Positions 54,729 through 63,948 of a stretch of DNA of 64,000 bases are shown one piece after another (the stretch's first letter is position 1; each line of letters begins with the position of its first letter). The notes under the pieces are model-generated. The model did not search any database. It saw nothing but the letters and a program-made list of their open reading frames with translations, and was not told the DNA's origin. A program made the position numbers and the translations under genes. Where the stretch lies: positions 125,209 to 189,208 of the forward strand of contig NZ_JQBW01000009.1 of the NCBI RefSeq assembly GCF_001437055.1, in the 5' to 3' direction. This stretch comes from Limosilactobacillus secaliphilus. Its GTDB lineage: Bacteria; Bacillota; Bacilli; Lactobacillales; Lactobacillaceae.

Positions 54729-55256
54729 ATGAAATGTAAAAAAGCAATTACGTTACTGACTTTAGGACTTTGTACTGTGGCTTTGTCTGCCTGCGGTCAA
54801 AGAGAAGCTACTCATCATCACTCAGATAGTGAGTACAGCAGTCTTAAGAAAGAAAATAGCTAGTTGCAGAATAAAGTTAATAAGCAGAGTTCATCAAATA
54901 ATAATTCACAAGCTTCAAACAAACCAAGTCAACCGCGGCTAAGCGATGAAGACTATGCGATGATGGCATTTTTGAAGCTTGAAACCTCTGACGAGACACC
55001 CGATGAGGCGGTAAATAATTTACGAACTAGTAAGGATAATATGCATTGGTATCCCCACGGCAATCGTTATACGATTAATTTTGGCGCACATTCAACAATG
55101 ATGACCGTTAACGACCAAACCGTTGATGTGACTTATGATGATGTGGAAGGTGATCATATGGGACAAGGGAATGGCCATAAGACATTTTCCAAACAAGAGT
55201 TAAGCCAAGAATTTAGTAAATATAAAGACATCATCGATCAAGTTTTACATGGTTAA
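54729..55256 (+). pseudogene. Second lipoprotein gene, interrupted by TAG
   Basis: The frame starts at ATG 54729 (or GTG 54720) with a lipoprotein signal (LSAC lipobox), runs through the repeat shared with the preceding gene, and hits TAG at 54861-54863. The same frame stays open for 130 more codons to 55256 and encodes a coherent domain (LSDEDYAMMAFLKLE, NFGAHSTMMTVNDQTVDVTY) of a type common in lactobacillar lipoproteins. In the paralogue the equivalent codon is CAG (Gln), so a single C-to-T change explains the break. Translation restart at the adjacent TTG 54864 would yield a product without export signal. Confidence 0.8.
54783..54850 (+). repeat. 68-bp direct repeat, copy 2
   Basis: Three mismatches to 54281-54348, two of them silent third-position changes and the third also silent in frame, as expected for conversion under selection or a recent duplication. 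Confidence 0.85.
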
Positions 55257-55267
55257 ACTACTCGATT

Positions 55268-55310
55268 CAAAAAGGGCATCGCCAGATTCTTCTAGCGATG
55301 CCCTTTTGAA
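55268..55310. terminator. Bidirectional terminator
   Basis: Stem AAAAGGGCATCGC / GCGATGCCCTTTT with a 12-base loop; between the lipoprotein remnant and the convergent MFS gene. Confidence 0.82.
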
Positions 55311-55331
55311 ACTATGTTGAAATGATGTTGT

Positions 55332-56501
55332 TTAAACGTATTCTTCACGATCGCTGAGCCAGCCAAAGAGGATCACTGCAGCACAGCTAATGATGATGGC
55401 GATGATCCCAGTGTCCCAGGTGTGGGTGGCGGCGTTGAGTTGACCAACAATTACTGGACCGGTCGCAGCGATCAGGTAGCCAACGGTTTGGACCATCCCG
55501 GAAAGGCTCCGCGTGTCAGCGGCGGTCTGCGTTTTCAGTGAAAAAAGGGTCATTGACAGGGCAAAGGCAGTTGAACAGCCGACCCCGAGCAGCAAGGAAA
55601 CAACAATGTAGTAGGCCAATGAACTCGTGTGGACCAACATCATGCTGCTACCGATCAATGGTGACAATCCCGCTAAGATGAAAAGTGGCAGCCGGTTCTT
55701 CAAACGACTGGCCAACAATGGCGTCAAGAAAGCAAAGGGAATGGAAAATAGTTGGAACAAGCCGGCAATCAGGCTGGCATTGTTATGGGAGAGACCAGCG
55801 TCCATTGCAATCGATGGCAGCCAGGCAACCACCGCATAGAAGACCAAACTCTGGAAACCGAAGAACAATAACATCCACCAAGCATTGAGCTTCTTCCACA
55901 TGTTTACAGGTTTGACAGCATTATCGCCAACCTCAGCTTCTTTTGAGTTGAAACGCAGGTTAGGGAGCCAGATCAATAGGGTAATTAAGGCAACGACTGT
56001 AATTACGATGATGGCAACTTGCCAATTGCTGCTGGTGGTGATTGGGGTGATCGTGTAGGCCCCAATAGCCGCAAACAGGGACATTGAGACGTTGTACATA
56101 CCGGTAACGCTTCCGATGCGGTTAGGGTATTTCTCAGTAATCACTGCCGGTAGCAGGACGTTGATAAAAGTAATGGCAACGCCAACTAAGACGGTCCCTA
56201 AAATCAGGCTGGAAAAGTTAAAGATTCTTAACAGTGAACCCACCACCATAATGATCATGCCGATGAACAAGGTTAATTCATTGCCCATCTTTTGAGCCAG
56301 CGCTGATACAGGCGTCGACAAGCAGGCAAAGCAGATCAAGGGGATTGTGGTTAAGATTCCCAAACTGTTGGTCGGGACCTGCAAACTAGCTGCAATTTCT
56401 TTAACGATGGAAGGGATGGCCGTGATCGGCATCCGCATGCAGACTCCCAGCATGAACAGGCCCACGATCAGCCAAGCACTATGTTTTTCTGTCTGATTCA
56501 T
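55332..56501 (-). CDS. MFS transporter (CynX/NimT-like)
   Basis: A 389-residue, 12-helix major facilitator. N-terminal WLIVGLFMLGVCMRMPITAI and the CLSTPVSALAQKMGNELTLF loop match the CynX/NimT-type subfamily, whose members carry cyanate, nitroimidazoles or are uncharacterised. Substrate unknown. AGGAGA precedes the ATG. The nitrilase encoded 48 kb away is not evidence for a link. Confidence 0.82.
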   Translation of the reverse strand: MNQTEKHSAWLIVGLFMLGVCMRMPITAIPSIVKEIAASLQVPTNSLGILTTIPLICFACLSTPVSALAQKMGNELTLFIGMIIMVVGSLLRIFNFSSLILGTVLVGVAITFINVLLPAVITEKYPNRIGSVTGMYNVSMSLFAAIGAYTITPITTSSNWQVAIIVITVVALITLLIWLPNLRFNSKEAEVGDNAVKPVNMWKKLNAWWMLLFFGFQSLVFYAVVAWLPSIAMDAGLSHNNASLIAGLFQLFSIPFAFLTPLLASRLKNRLPLFILAGLSPLIGSSMMLVHTSSLAYYIVVSLLLGVGCSTAFALSMTLFSLKTQTAADTRSLSGMVQTVGYLIAATGPVIVGQLNAATHTWDTGIIAIIISCAAVILFGWLSDREEYV

Positions 56502-56626
56502 AAGTCAAATTCTCCTGTCCTATATTTCTTATAAAGATAATTTTAGATCTCGGCTTATTATAGCATAATTAAACCGTTTTACCAGATTTGTGGTAACTAA
56601 GAGACGAACGGTTACGCAAAGCAGAA

Positions 56627-56653
56627 AAAAAGAGCCGCAAAAGCAGCCCTCAG
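56627..56653 (-). terminator. Terminator of the small membrane protein gene
   Basis: On the minus strand AGGGCTGC-TTTT-GCGGCTCT (two G-U pairs) is followed by seven T. Confidence 0.7.
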
Positions 56654-56679
56654 ATAATGCTAATAAATGATTGGGATGA

Positions 56680-56889
56680 TTACTTGTTGGATGTCTTCCG
56701 GTCAGGGTTGGCATGAGTAGTAATGAAGAACAGGCAGTTAGTAGCGATTAAGGCAACTACTGCACCGATCAAAGCAGCTGTCCCATAGTTCATTGTGGAT
56801 GACTCCAGCTGACCGCCAACATAACCAAGGATGACACCGAGGATGGCACCCCAGATAACGGCGACAATGCTTCCGCTAACGTATTTCAT
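56680..56889 (-). CDS. Small two-helix membrane protein (DUF2929-like)
   Basis: A 69-residue protein with two membrane helices (about 5-25, IVAVIWGAILGVILGYVGG; about 36-56, TAALIGAVVALIATNCLFFI) and a charged tail. Size, topology and position next to dnaE recall the DUF2929/YjzD family, but I assign this only loosely. AGAGGTGACG precedes the start. Divergent from dnaE. Confidence 0.65.
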   Translation of the reverse strand: MKYVSGSIVAVIWGAILGVILGYVGGQLESSTMNYGTAALIGAVVALIATNCLFFITTHANPDRKTSNK

Positions 56890-57012
56890 GAAATCGTCAC
56901 CTCTTTCAAAGTCGTCTTTAATTTTATCATGGATTCAGTTTGAAGGCGACCACATTGTTAAAAGTTTTATGCTAACCTATTACTAATAGATGAAGATCAA
57001 GAAGGTGAGTAC

Positions 57013-60000
57013 ATGAGTCTGGTACCGCTAATGGTGACAACGACCTACAGCTTGTTAAAGAGTACGATTACGCCACAGAAATTGGTTCAGAGGGGTAAAG
57101 AACGTGGCTATCAAGCCATCGGAATCGCGGATACGAATGTTTTATACGCCGTCGTCGACTTCTATCACGCGGCCCAATCTGCCGGTATCCACCCGTTGAT
57201 TGGTATGCGGGCAAAGCTATCCATGGGGGTCAATGTTTATACCACTTTACTGTATGCTCGCAGTCAAGCAGGTTATCGGCAGTTGATGCGCCTGTCCACC
57301 AAATTGATGACTAATGACGACCAGGACAGTCTGGACTTTAACGACTTAGCCAAATTAGCCAGTGACTTAGATGTCATCATCCTGCCAGATGCCGCCTTAT
57401 TGTCGACTGAACCACGTGCCATTCTTGGTGACTTAAGCAAGTTGACTAGTCTTTTAGCTGATCAGCTCTACCTGGGCATCACATTGTCCCTGGCGGATAC
57501 GGAACAAAAACTGGTTCAGCAACTGGCCGCACAGGCACAGATTCAGCTCGTAGCGACGCCAAATGTTCGCTATCTTGATCAAGACGACTACTTTGCCAAC
57601 CAGGTCTTAATGTCAATCGGCAAGGGCCAACAGATCAGCAATCCATTGCAGGTAGCTAAGGCAAAGGGCAACGATTATCTGTATCCTGAGGACGTGTTAG
57701 AGCAGGAGTACGTGGCGGCAGGCCTGCAGGATGCGGTCGCCAACACACAAAAGATTGCGGATGAGTGTCAACTGCAATTGCACTTCCAGTCCCCAGTGTT
57801 GCCAGAGTTTCCAACGCCGGCCGGTAAAGATCGGGCGCAATATCTGCGTGAACTATGCTTGGAAGGTTTGCGTCACCGTCAGCCGGCTCCCGGCGTGAAG
57901 GTTAGTGACTACCAGCAGCGGCTTAACTATGAGCTGTCCATCATTCACCAAATGGGCTTTGATGACTATTTCCTGATTGTCTGGGACGTCATGCACTACA
58001 TCCACCAGGCAAAGATTACGACGGGCCCCGGGCGTGGATCGGCGGCCGGTTCGCTGGTTGCTTATGCGTTGGCCATTACGGATGTTGATCCGCTTCAGTA
58101 CCACTTGCTCTTTGAACGTTTCTTGAACCCTGAGCGGGCACAGATGCCGGATATCGACCTGGATATTCCGGATAATCGGCGTCAAGAGGTATTGGAATAT
58201 GTCCATCAGCGTTACGGACATGATCACGTTGCCCAGATCATCACCTTTGGGACGCTGGCGGCGCGGCAAGTAATTCGTGATGTGGGACGAGTTTTCGGCC
58301 TTCCGGACTATCGCTTAGAGCAATTTGTCGATATTCTGCGGTCGTTTGGACCCGGCAAGCAACAGTTGGCGACGGTCATCCAGCAGTCACAACCTTTACG
58401 GAATTTGATGGCGGATGATCCGCTGAATGCGCTTTTGATTCAGGTGGCTGAGAAGTTGGAAGGTCTGCCTCGCCATTACTCCACTCACGCGGCGGGGGTC
58501 GTTTTGTCGGCCAAACCTTTGCTAGATGTGGTGCCGCTTCAGCAAGGAAATGATCCGGCGGGCTTGTTGATGACCCAGTTTGAAAAGGGCACCGTCGAAG
58601 CATTGGGCCTGTTAAAGATGGACTTTCTTGGCCTACGGAACCTGTCGATTATGGATGACGCCTTGAAAATCATCCACCAAACTGCTCCGGACTTTGACAT
58701 CACCAAGATTGCCCTTGATGATCCTCAAACCATGCGTCTTTTTCAACAAGCAGCAACCGATGGGATCTTTCAGTTTGAATCGGCGGGTATTCGGCGGACA
58801 CTGAAGCAGTTATCGCCGACCAGTTTCGAAGACATTGTCGCTGTGAATGCGCTCTATCGGCCAGGCCCGATGGAGAACATCCCGACCTTCTTGGCTCGTC
58901 GTCATGGTCAAGAAGCAGTGCAGCTGCCAGATCCGAGTTTGCAGTCGATCTTAGGACCAACATATGGCATTCTGGTTTACCAAGAGCAGGTAATGCAAGT
59001 GGCCTCAGTAATGGCCGGCTTCACGATGGGCCAAGCCGATTTGCTGCGGCGGGCAATGAGCAAGAAGAAGCAGGCAACGATGGCCAGCATGAAACAGCGG
59101 TTCATCAAGGGCGCAGTGCACAACGGCTATTCACAGGCGGTTGCTGAGCAGACGTTTGCTTACATCGATCGCTTTGCTAACTATGGCTTCAACCGTTCCC
59201 ATGCTGTTGCTTACTCCAAGATGGCCTTTGAAATGGCATTTTTAAAGGCGCATTACACGGGAGCGTTCTACACGGCCTTATTGTCGATTGAACCTAATTT
59301 TGATAAAGAAAAGCAACATTTTAGTGCCGCTAAGAGTCTGGGGGTCAAGATTTTACCGCCAAACATTAACCAAAGTGAATCAGCCTTTTCATTAAAAAAT
59401 GGCGCAATCGTGACCGGCTTTACCATGATTAAGGGGATGCGTCGCGACTTCATGGAAGCCATCGTCCAAACCCGGGCCGAACAGCCTTATCAAAGTCTGC
59501 CGGATTTTGTGCAGCGGATTGATAGCCGGTTTAAGAAGGCCAAGTTGATTGAACCTTTGATTTATGTGGGGGCCTTTGACGGTTTAGGATACAATCGTGC
59601 AGAAATGATCGATGGTTTGCAGGGACTCATCGAGAGCAGCGAGTTCAGCTTTCAGAGTGCCGACCTACAACCGGTGATTGAACAGCGGAACGAATACCCG
59701 CTGACTTACCGTTTGGCCAAAGAGCGGGAGTACTTAGGCTTATATATTTCCGGCCATCCCGTTAGCCAATACGCGGCCCTGCGTCCTCAGCTGCGGGCCA
59801 GTGCCAGCGATCAACTGCGGCCGCAACAGCGAGCAAGTGTCATTTTGATGGTCAACCAAGTCAGACGGATCAATACGAAGAAGACCCATGAACCGATGGC
59901 CTTTGTTCAAGGCAGTGATGAAAAAGGTACGCTGGAAGTCACAATCTTCCCACAATACTTGCGGCGTTGTGATGCTTTCTTAAAGCCACGGGCGATTCTC

Positions 60001-60336
60001 GTTTTCACCGGCAACACAGAAATGCGGAATGGTAAACTGCAGCTTTTGGTCAGAAGTTGTGTGCCGATTGAGAAGGTCATTGAACAAAATACGAATCAAC
60101 CGCGTCAACGCTGGGTTATTCGTTTGGCGGATCAGAAGGCGGCAACCCAGGGTAAGGAATTCATTGCCCAATTATCCCGCAAGACAACAGGTGATATACC
60201 AGTTGTCCTCTATGATGTTCATTTACGCACGGCAACTAGGCAGCCAGATAGCTGTAATTTACCGGCTGACGACCGGACACGGCAATTACTGAATCATTAT
60301 TTTGGTAATAATAATGTTGTACTGCAAGCGCTTTAG
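57013..60336 (+). CDS. dnaE: DNA polymerase III subunit alpha, DnaE type
   Basis: An 1107-residue family C polymerase; in Firmicutes it extends primers on the lagging strand before hand-off to PolC. N-terminal PHP domain (about 10-75), in which the usual metal-binding HxH before YSLL is replaced (TTTYSLLKST), so PHP catalysis is unlikely. The polymerase core has GPGRGSAAGSLVAYAL, the aspartate pair PDIDLDIPDNRR and YNRSHAVAY-like NYGFNRSHAVAYSKMAFEMA. A C-terminal OB domain lies at about 935-1030. AAGGTGAG precedes the ATG. Confidence 0.95.
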   Translation: MSLVPLMVTTTYSLLKSTITPQKLVQRGKERGYQAIGIADTNVLYAVVDFYHAAQSAGIHPLIGMRAKLSMGVNVYTTLLYARSQAGYRQLMRLSTKLMTNDDQDSLDFNDLAKLASDLDVIILPDAALLSTEPRAILGDLSKLTSLLADQLYLGITLSLADTEQKLVQQLAAQAQIQLVATPNVRYLDQDDYFANQVLMSIGKGQQISNPLQVAKAKGNDYLYPEDVLEQEYVAAGLQDAVANTQKIADECQLQLHFQSPVLPEFPTPAGKDRAQYLRELCLEGLRHRQPAPGVKVSDYQQRLNYELSIIHQMGFDDYFLIVWDVMHYIHQAKITTGPGRGSAAGSLVAYALAITDVDPLQYHLLFERFLNPERAQMPDIDLDIPDNRRQEVLEYVHQRYGHDHVAQIITFGTLAARQVIRDVGRVFGLPDYRLEQFVDILRSFGPGKQQLATVIQQSQPLRNLMADDPLNALLIQVAEKLEGLPRHYSTHAAGVVLSAKPLLDVVPLQQGNDPAGLLMTQFEKGTVEALGLLKMDFLGLRNLSIMDDALKIIHQTAPDFDITKIALDDPQTMRLFQQAATDGIFQFESAGIRRTLKQLSPTSFEDIVAVNALYRPGPMENIPTFLARRHGQEAVQLPDPSLQSILGPTYGILVYQEQVMQVASVMAGFTMGQADLLRRAMSKKKQATMASMKQRFIKGAVHNGYSQAVAEQTFAYIDRFANYGFNRSHAVAYSKMAFEMAFLKAHYTGAFYTALLSIEPNFDKEKQHFSAAKSLGVKILPPNINQSESAFSLKNGAIVTGFTMIKGMRRDFMEAIVQTRAEQPYQSLPDFVQRIDSRFKKAKLIEPLIYVGAFDGLGYNRAEMIDGLQGLIESSEFSFQSADLQPVIEQRNEYPLTYRLAKEREYLGLYISGHPVSQYAALRPQLRASASDQLRPQQRASVILMVNQVRRINTKKTHEPMAFVQGSDEKGTLEVTIFPQYLRRCDAFLKPRAILVFTGNTEMRNGKLQLLVRSCVPIEKVIEQNTNQPRQRWVIRLADQKAATQGKEFIAQLSRKTTGDIPVVLYDVHLRTATRQPDSCNLPADDRTRQLLNHYFGNNNVVLQAL

Positions 60337-60516
60337 TGCTGATTATAACGGGCAGGCCTCTTTTTAATTGAGTAATTAACATCGAAACTATAAATTTTTT
60401 GTCTAAAAAGTTAATTACGATCGTTTTAAAACGTGCTATTATAGCAGTGTGTGATCGGGACTGCCAAAACAGTTCCGGTTGTTCGTTGCATCACTGCAAA
60501 AGGAGAGAGTTCAGTT

Positions 60517-61938
60517 ATGAAGAAAACCAAGATTGTAAGTACCCTTGGTCCGGCAAGTACGGACGTCGATACGATTGTTAAGTTAATTAATGCGGGAGCT
60601 AACATTTTCCGCTTTAACTTCTCACATGGTGACCACCCAGAACACTTGGGTCGGTTGAAGAACGTTCACAAGGCCGAAGAGATCACCGGCAAGCAAGTCG
60701 GGATCATGCTTGACACTAAGGGTGCCGAAATTCGGACTACTGTACAGAAAGATGGCAAGATTGAATACAATATCGGTGATGTTGTTCGTATTTCTATGGA
60801 TGACAGCATTGAAGGTACTCATGACAAGATCGCCGTTACCTACCCAGGTCTGTACGATGACGTTCACGAAGGCGGCCACGTTCTGTTTGACGACGGCCTG
60901 ATCGACATGGTTGTTGAAAAGAAGGATGAAGCCAACAAGGAACTTGTCTGCAAGGTTCTTAATCACGGTATTCTGGGCTCACGTAAGGGTGTCAACGCAC
61001 CTGGTGTCTCCATCAACCTGCCTGGTATTACCAAGAAGGACAGTAGCGATATTCGCTTCGGTCTGGAACACGGTATCAACTACATTTCTGCTTCCTTCGT
61101 ACGGAAGGCTCAAGATGTCTTGGACATTCGTGAACTGTTGAAGGAAAAGCACATGGAAGACGTTCAGATTTTCCCAAAGATCGAATCTCAAGAAGGTATC
61201 GACAACTTTGAAGAAATCATTGACGTCGCTGATGGTCTGATGGTTCCTCGTGGTGACATGGGGGTTGAAATTCCAGCTGAAAACGTTCCGTTGGTACAAA
61301 AGCGCATGATTCGTCGTTGCAACGTTTTAGGCAAGCCAGTTATCACCGCTACCCAAATGCTGGATTCCATGCAGGAAAACCCACGGCCAACTCGTGCCGA
61401 AGTATCTGACGTTGCTAACGCCGTCTTTGATGGTACCGATGCTACGATGCTTTCTGGTGAAAGTGCTAATGGTGACTACCCAGTTGAATCTGTTGCTACG
61501 ATGGCACGGATTGACGTTAAGGCTGAAAACAACCTTGACCAATTCGGTACTGAAACCTTCAACTTCGACAAGTCCGACGTTACTGAAACGATTGGTTCTG
61601 CCGTTGCTAATGCTGCTCGTGATCTGCACATTAAGACCATCGTTGCAGCTACTGCTTCTGGCTACACCGCTCGGATGATCTCCAAGTACCGTCCAAACGC
61701 TGACATCATGGCTCTGACCTTTGATGGCCGGACCCAGCGTGGTTTGATGGTTAACTGGGGTGTTCAACCTTACGTTGTTGACAAGCCAGTTGACACTGAC
61801 CACATGTTCAGCTTAGCTAACGATGAAGCTAAGAAGCGTGGCTTTGCTAAGCCAGGCGACAAGATTATTGTCGTTGCCGGTCTGCCAGTTGGTACGAAGG
61901 GTACCACTAACATGATGCGGATTCAGACGGTTAAGTAA
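60517..61938 (+). CDS. pyk: Pyruvate kinase
   Basis: A 473-residue enzyme that makes pyruvate and ATP from PEP and ADP. KIVSTLGPAS at the N-terminus; catalytic region with MVPRGDMGVEIP and TRAEVSDVANAVFDGTDATM. The extra C-terminal PEP-utiliser-like domain (about 110 residues) found in Bacillus and many homofermentative lactobacilli is absent. The start at 60517 follows AAAGGAGA. pfkA, which precedes pyk after dnaE in homofermentative relatives, is missing here. Strong codon bias indicates high expression. Confidence 0.95.
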   Translation: MKKTKIVSTLGPASTDVDTIVKLINAGANIFRFNFSHGDHPEHLGRLKNVHKAEEITGKQVGIMLDTKGAEIRTTVQKDGKIEYNIGDVVRISMDDSIEGTHDKIAVTYPGLYDDVHEGGHVLFDDGLIDMVVEKKDEANKELVCKVLNHGILGSRKGVNAPGVSINLPGITKKDSSDIRFGLEHGINYISASFVRKAQDVLDIRELLKEKHMEDVQIFPKIESQEGIDNFEEIIDVADGLMVPRGDMGVEIPAENVPLVQKRMIRRCNVLGKPVITATQMLDSMQENPRPTRAEVSDVANAVFDGTDATMLSGESANGDYPVESVATMARIDVKAENNLDQFGTETFNFDKSDVTETIGSAVANAARDLHIKTIVAATASGYTARMISKYRPNADIMALTFDGRTQRGLMVNWGVQPYVVDKPVDTDHMFSLANDEAKKRGFAKPGDKIIVVAGLPVGTKGTTNMMRIQTVK

Positions 61939-61986
61939 TCTCTTCATAAAATAAAAGACTGGGTTGATTGACCTAGCTAATAAAAT

Positions 61987-62020
61987 GAAGCCTGCAGTGA
62001 ATTTCACTGCAGGCTTTTTG
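61987..62020 (+). terminator. Terminator after pyk
   Basis: Stem AAGCCTGCAGTGAA / TTCACTGCAGGCTT (no further loop than the central bases) with T5. Confidence 0.85.
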
Positions 62021-62138
62021 TTTTAAGTAATTGGCGAATCTGTCACCAGCACCACTGATTCCGGTAGCATTTTAGTCATATTTTATGTAAAATAGGGCAT
62101 GTGTTTTTATGAGCGTAGAAATGAACGGGGGGATCACT

Positions 62139-63029
62139 GTGAATACAGATTTGGGCAAAGTCGTTACTGCGGTAATGATTGATGAAAATGAGGACTACTA
62201 CTTCGTACAGCCAGACCGCAATGGGGAAACCTACCGACTGAAAAAGGCAGAATCGCCGCAAGTCCTGCATATTGGTGGATCGGTCAGGGGCTTTTTATAT
62301 GAAAATGAGGATCATCAGTTGGCCATGACCTGTCAGCATATTCCAAATGTCCAGGTTGACCATTACGATTTCGGCACCGTGGTGAGTGTCCGGCGCGATT
62401 TAGGGGTCTTTGTGGACATTGGTCTGCCTGATAAGGATATTGCTGTGTCTTTGGATGACCTGCCCGAAATGAAGAGCCTGTGGCCACAGCCGGGTGATCG
62501 TTTGTTGATTTCTTTGAAGATTGATAACAAGGATCGCATTTGGGGCCAATTGGCTGATGACGAGATTTTTCAAACGATGGCAACCCGGCCGTCCAAGAAG
62601 ATGATGAATTGGGACGTCAAGGCGACCGTTTATCGCTGCAAGATTACAGGTACGCTGGTTTTAACCGATAATTACATGTTAGGTTTCATCCATCCTTCAG
62701 AGCGGGACACGGAACCGCGCCTTGGTGAACGCGTATCCGCCCGGGTGATTGGCATCTCGGCACATAACAGCTTAAATCTGTCGTTAAAGCCACGGGCCTA
62801 CCAAGCCATTGATGGTGACGCTGCCCAGATCCTGGCGATGTTGGAACATGCACCGAACAAGCAGCTGCCTTACACCGACAAGAGCAGCCCAGCTGAGATT
62901 AAAGCAGTCTTTGGTTTTAGCAAGGGGCAGTTCAAGCGGGCACTGGGTCACCTGCTCAAAGAACGGCTGGTGAGCCAGGTCAATGGCCAACTATTATTGA
63001 TTAAGGAAGTTCACCATGACCAGCAGTGA
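62139..63029 (+). CDS. cvfB: S1-domain RNA-binding protein CvfB
   Basis: A 296-residue protein with tandem S1-like OB domains and a C-terminal winged helix (KAVFGFSKGQFKRALGHLLK). CvfB/YitL proteins bind RNA and in Staphylococcus affect virulence-gene expression. GTG 62139, six bases after GGGGGG, is the preferred start; ATG codons at 62109 and 62121 lack a ribosome-binding site. Overlaps xerD by 14 bases. Confidence 0.9.
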   Translation: MNTDLGKVVTAVMIDENEDYYFVQPDRNGETYRLKKAESPQVLHIGGSVRGFLYENEDHQLAMTCQHIPNVQVDHYDFGTVVSVRRDLGVFVDIGLPDKDIAVSLDDLPEMKSLWPQPGDRLLISLKIDNKDRIWGQLADDEIFQTMATRPSKKMMNWDVKATVYRCKITGTLVLTDNYMLGFIHPSERDTEPRLGERVSARVIGISAHNSLNLSLKPRAYQAIDGDAAQILAMLEHAPNKQLPYTDKSSPAEIKAVFGFSKGQFKRALGHLLKERLVSQVNGQLLLIKEVHHDQQ

Positions 63030-63924
63030 TGAAATGCAGCAAACCATCGCCGACTTTGGCCAGTTTCAGTTGATCGAGCGGGGCTTGAGCAACAACACCA
63101 TTATCAGCTACAAGAATGACTTGGAGAGTGCCCGCAAGTACTTTGTGAGTCAAGGAATAAAAAGCTGGACGGATGTGGATCGCTATGCGGTGTTGAACTT
63201 GTTGGCGCACTTAACTAATGCCGGCAGGAGCAAATCAACCATCAGCCGGCAGGTCTCATGTCTGCGGCAATTCTTCCAGTTCTTGTTGCAACGCCACTTG
63301 ATTCAGACCGACCCAATGATCCTGGTGAAGGTGCCCAAGGGTGGGCGTCACTTGCCAACGGTGCTAGGCGAAGATGAGGTTAACCGCTTGTTGAAGACCC
63401 CTGACGTGAATAAGCAATTGGGTATCCGTGATCGGGCCATCCTGGAGACTTTGTATGCGACGGGCATGCGGGTGAGTGAGCTGACCAATCTGACCTTGGG
63501 CGAGCTGCATTTGGACGTTAACCTGGTCCAGCCCCGTGGTAAGGGTGACAAGGAACGGATCATTCCAATTGGCGAAGAAGCCCAGGACTGGCTTGAGCGT
63601 TACTTAAATAACGTTCGGCCGCGGCAACTAGCCAACCGTCCCCAATCAAAGTATGTGTTCTTGAACGCCCATGGTCATCAACTGACGCGGCAGGCAATCT
63701 GGCAGCTAATCAAGCGCGGCGCCCAGTTGGCTGGAATCAAAAAGCGGGTCACACCGCACACCCTGCGCCACAGTTTTGCCACCCATTTGCTGGAACACGG
63801 CGCTGATTTACGGGTGGTGCAGGCGCTACTGGGGCACAGTGATATTGCAACCACACAAATCTATACACATGTTTCGCAGCAACGGGTGCTAGAGGTTTAC
63901 CGGCATACCCATCCGCGCGCTTAA
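63016..63924 (+). CDS. xerD: Site-specific tyrosine recombinase XerD
   Basis: A 302-residue recombinase that resolves chromosome dimers at dif. N-terminal core-binding SAM-like domain (FQLIERGLSNNTIISYKNDL). Catalytic residues: Arg in ATGMRVSELTNL, His/Arg in TPHTLRHSFATHLL, His in LLGHSDI and the Tyr nucleophile in TTQIYTHV. Position before ribT/scpA-type genes is that of XerD in lactobacilli, so it is chromosomal rather than a phage integrase. Confidence 0.93.
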   Translation: MTSSDEMQQTIADFGQFQLIERGLSNNTIISYKNDLESARKYFVSQGIKSWTDVDRYAVLNLLAHLTNAGRSKSTISRQVSCLRQFFQFLLQRHLIQTDPMILVKVPKGGRHLPTVLGEDEVNRLLKTPDVNKQLGIRDRAILETLYATGMRVSELTNLTLGELHLDVNLVQPRGKGDKERIIPIGEEAQDWLERYLNNVRPRQLANRPQSKYVFLNAHGHQLTRQAIWQLIKRGAQLAGIKKRVTPHTLRHSFATHLLEHGADLRVVQALLGHSDIATTQIYTHVSQQRVLEVYRHTHPRA

Positions 63925-63948
63925 ATGGTTCAAAAGGAGGCAGTGAAG

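Noticed and set aside
54864-55256. Independent gene starting at TTG 54864
   Set aside because: It directly follows the TAG in the same frame as the lipoprotein signal and has no ribosome-binding site; better explained as the 3' part of an interrupted gene.
63016-63924. Phage integrase
   Set aside because: Sequence and position between cvfB and a ribT-like gene fit chromosomal XerD; no phage genes nearby.
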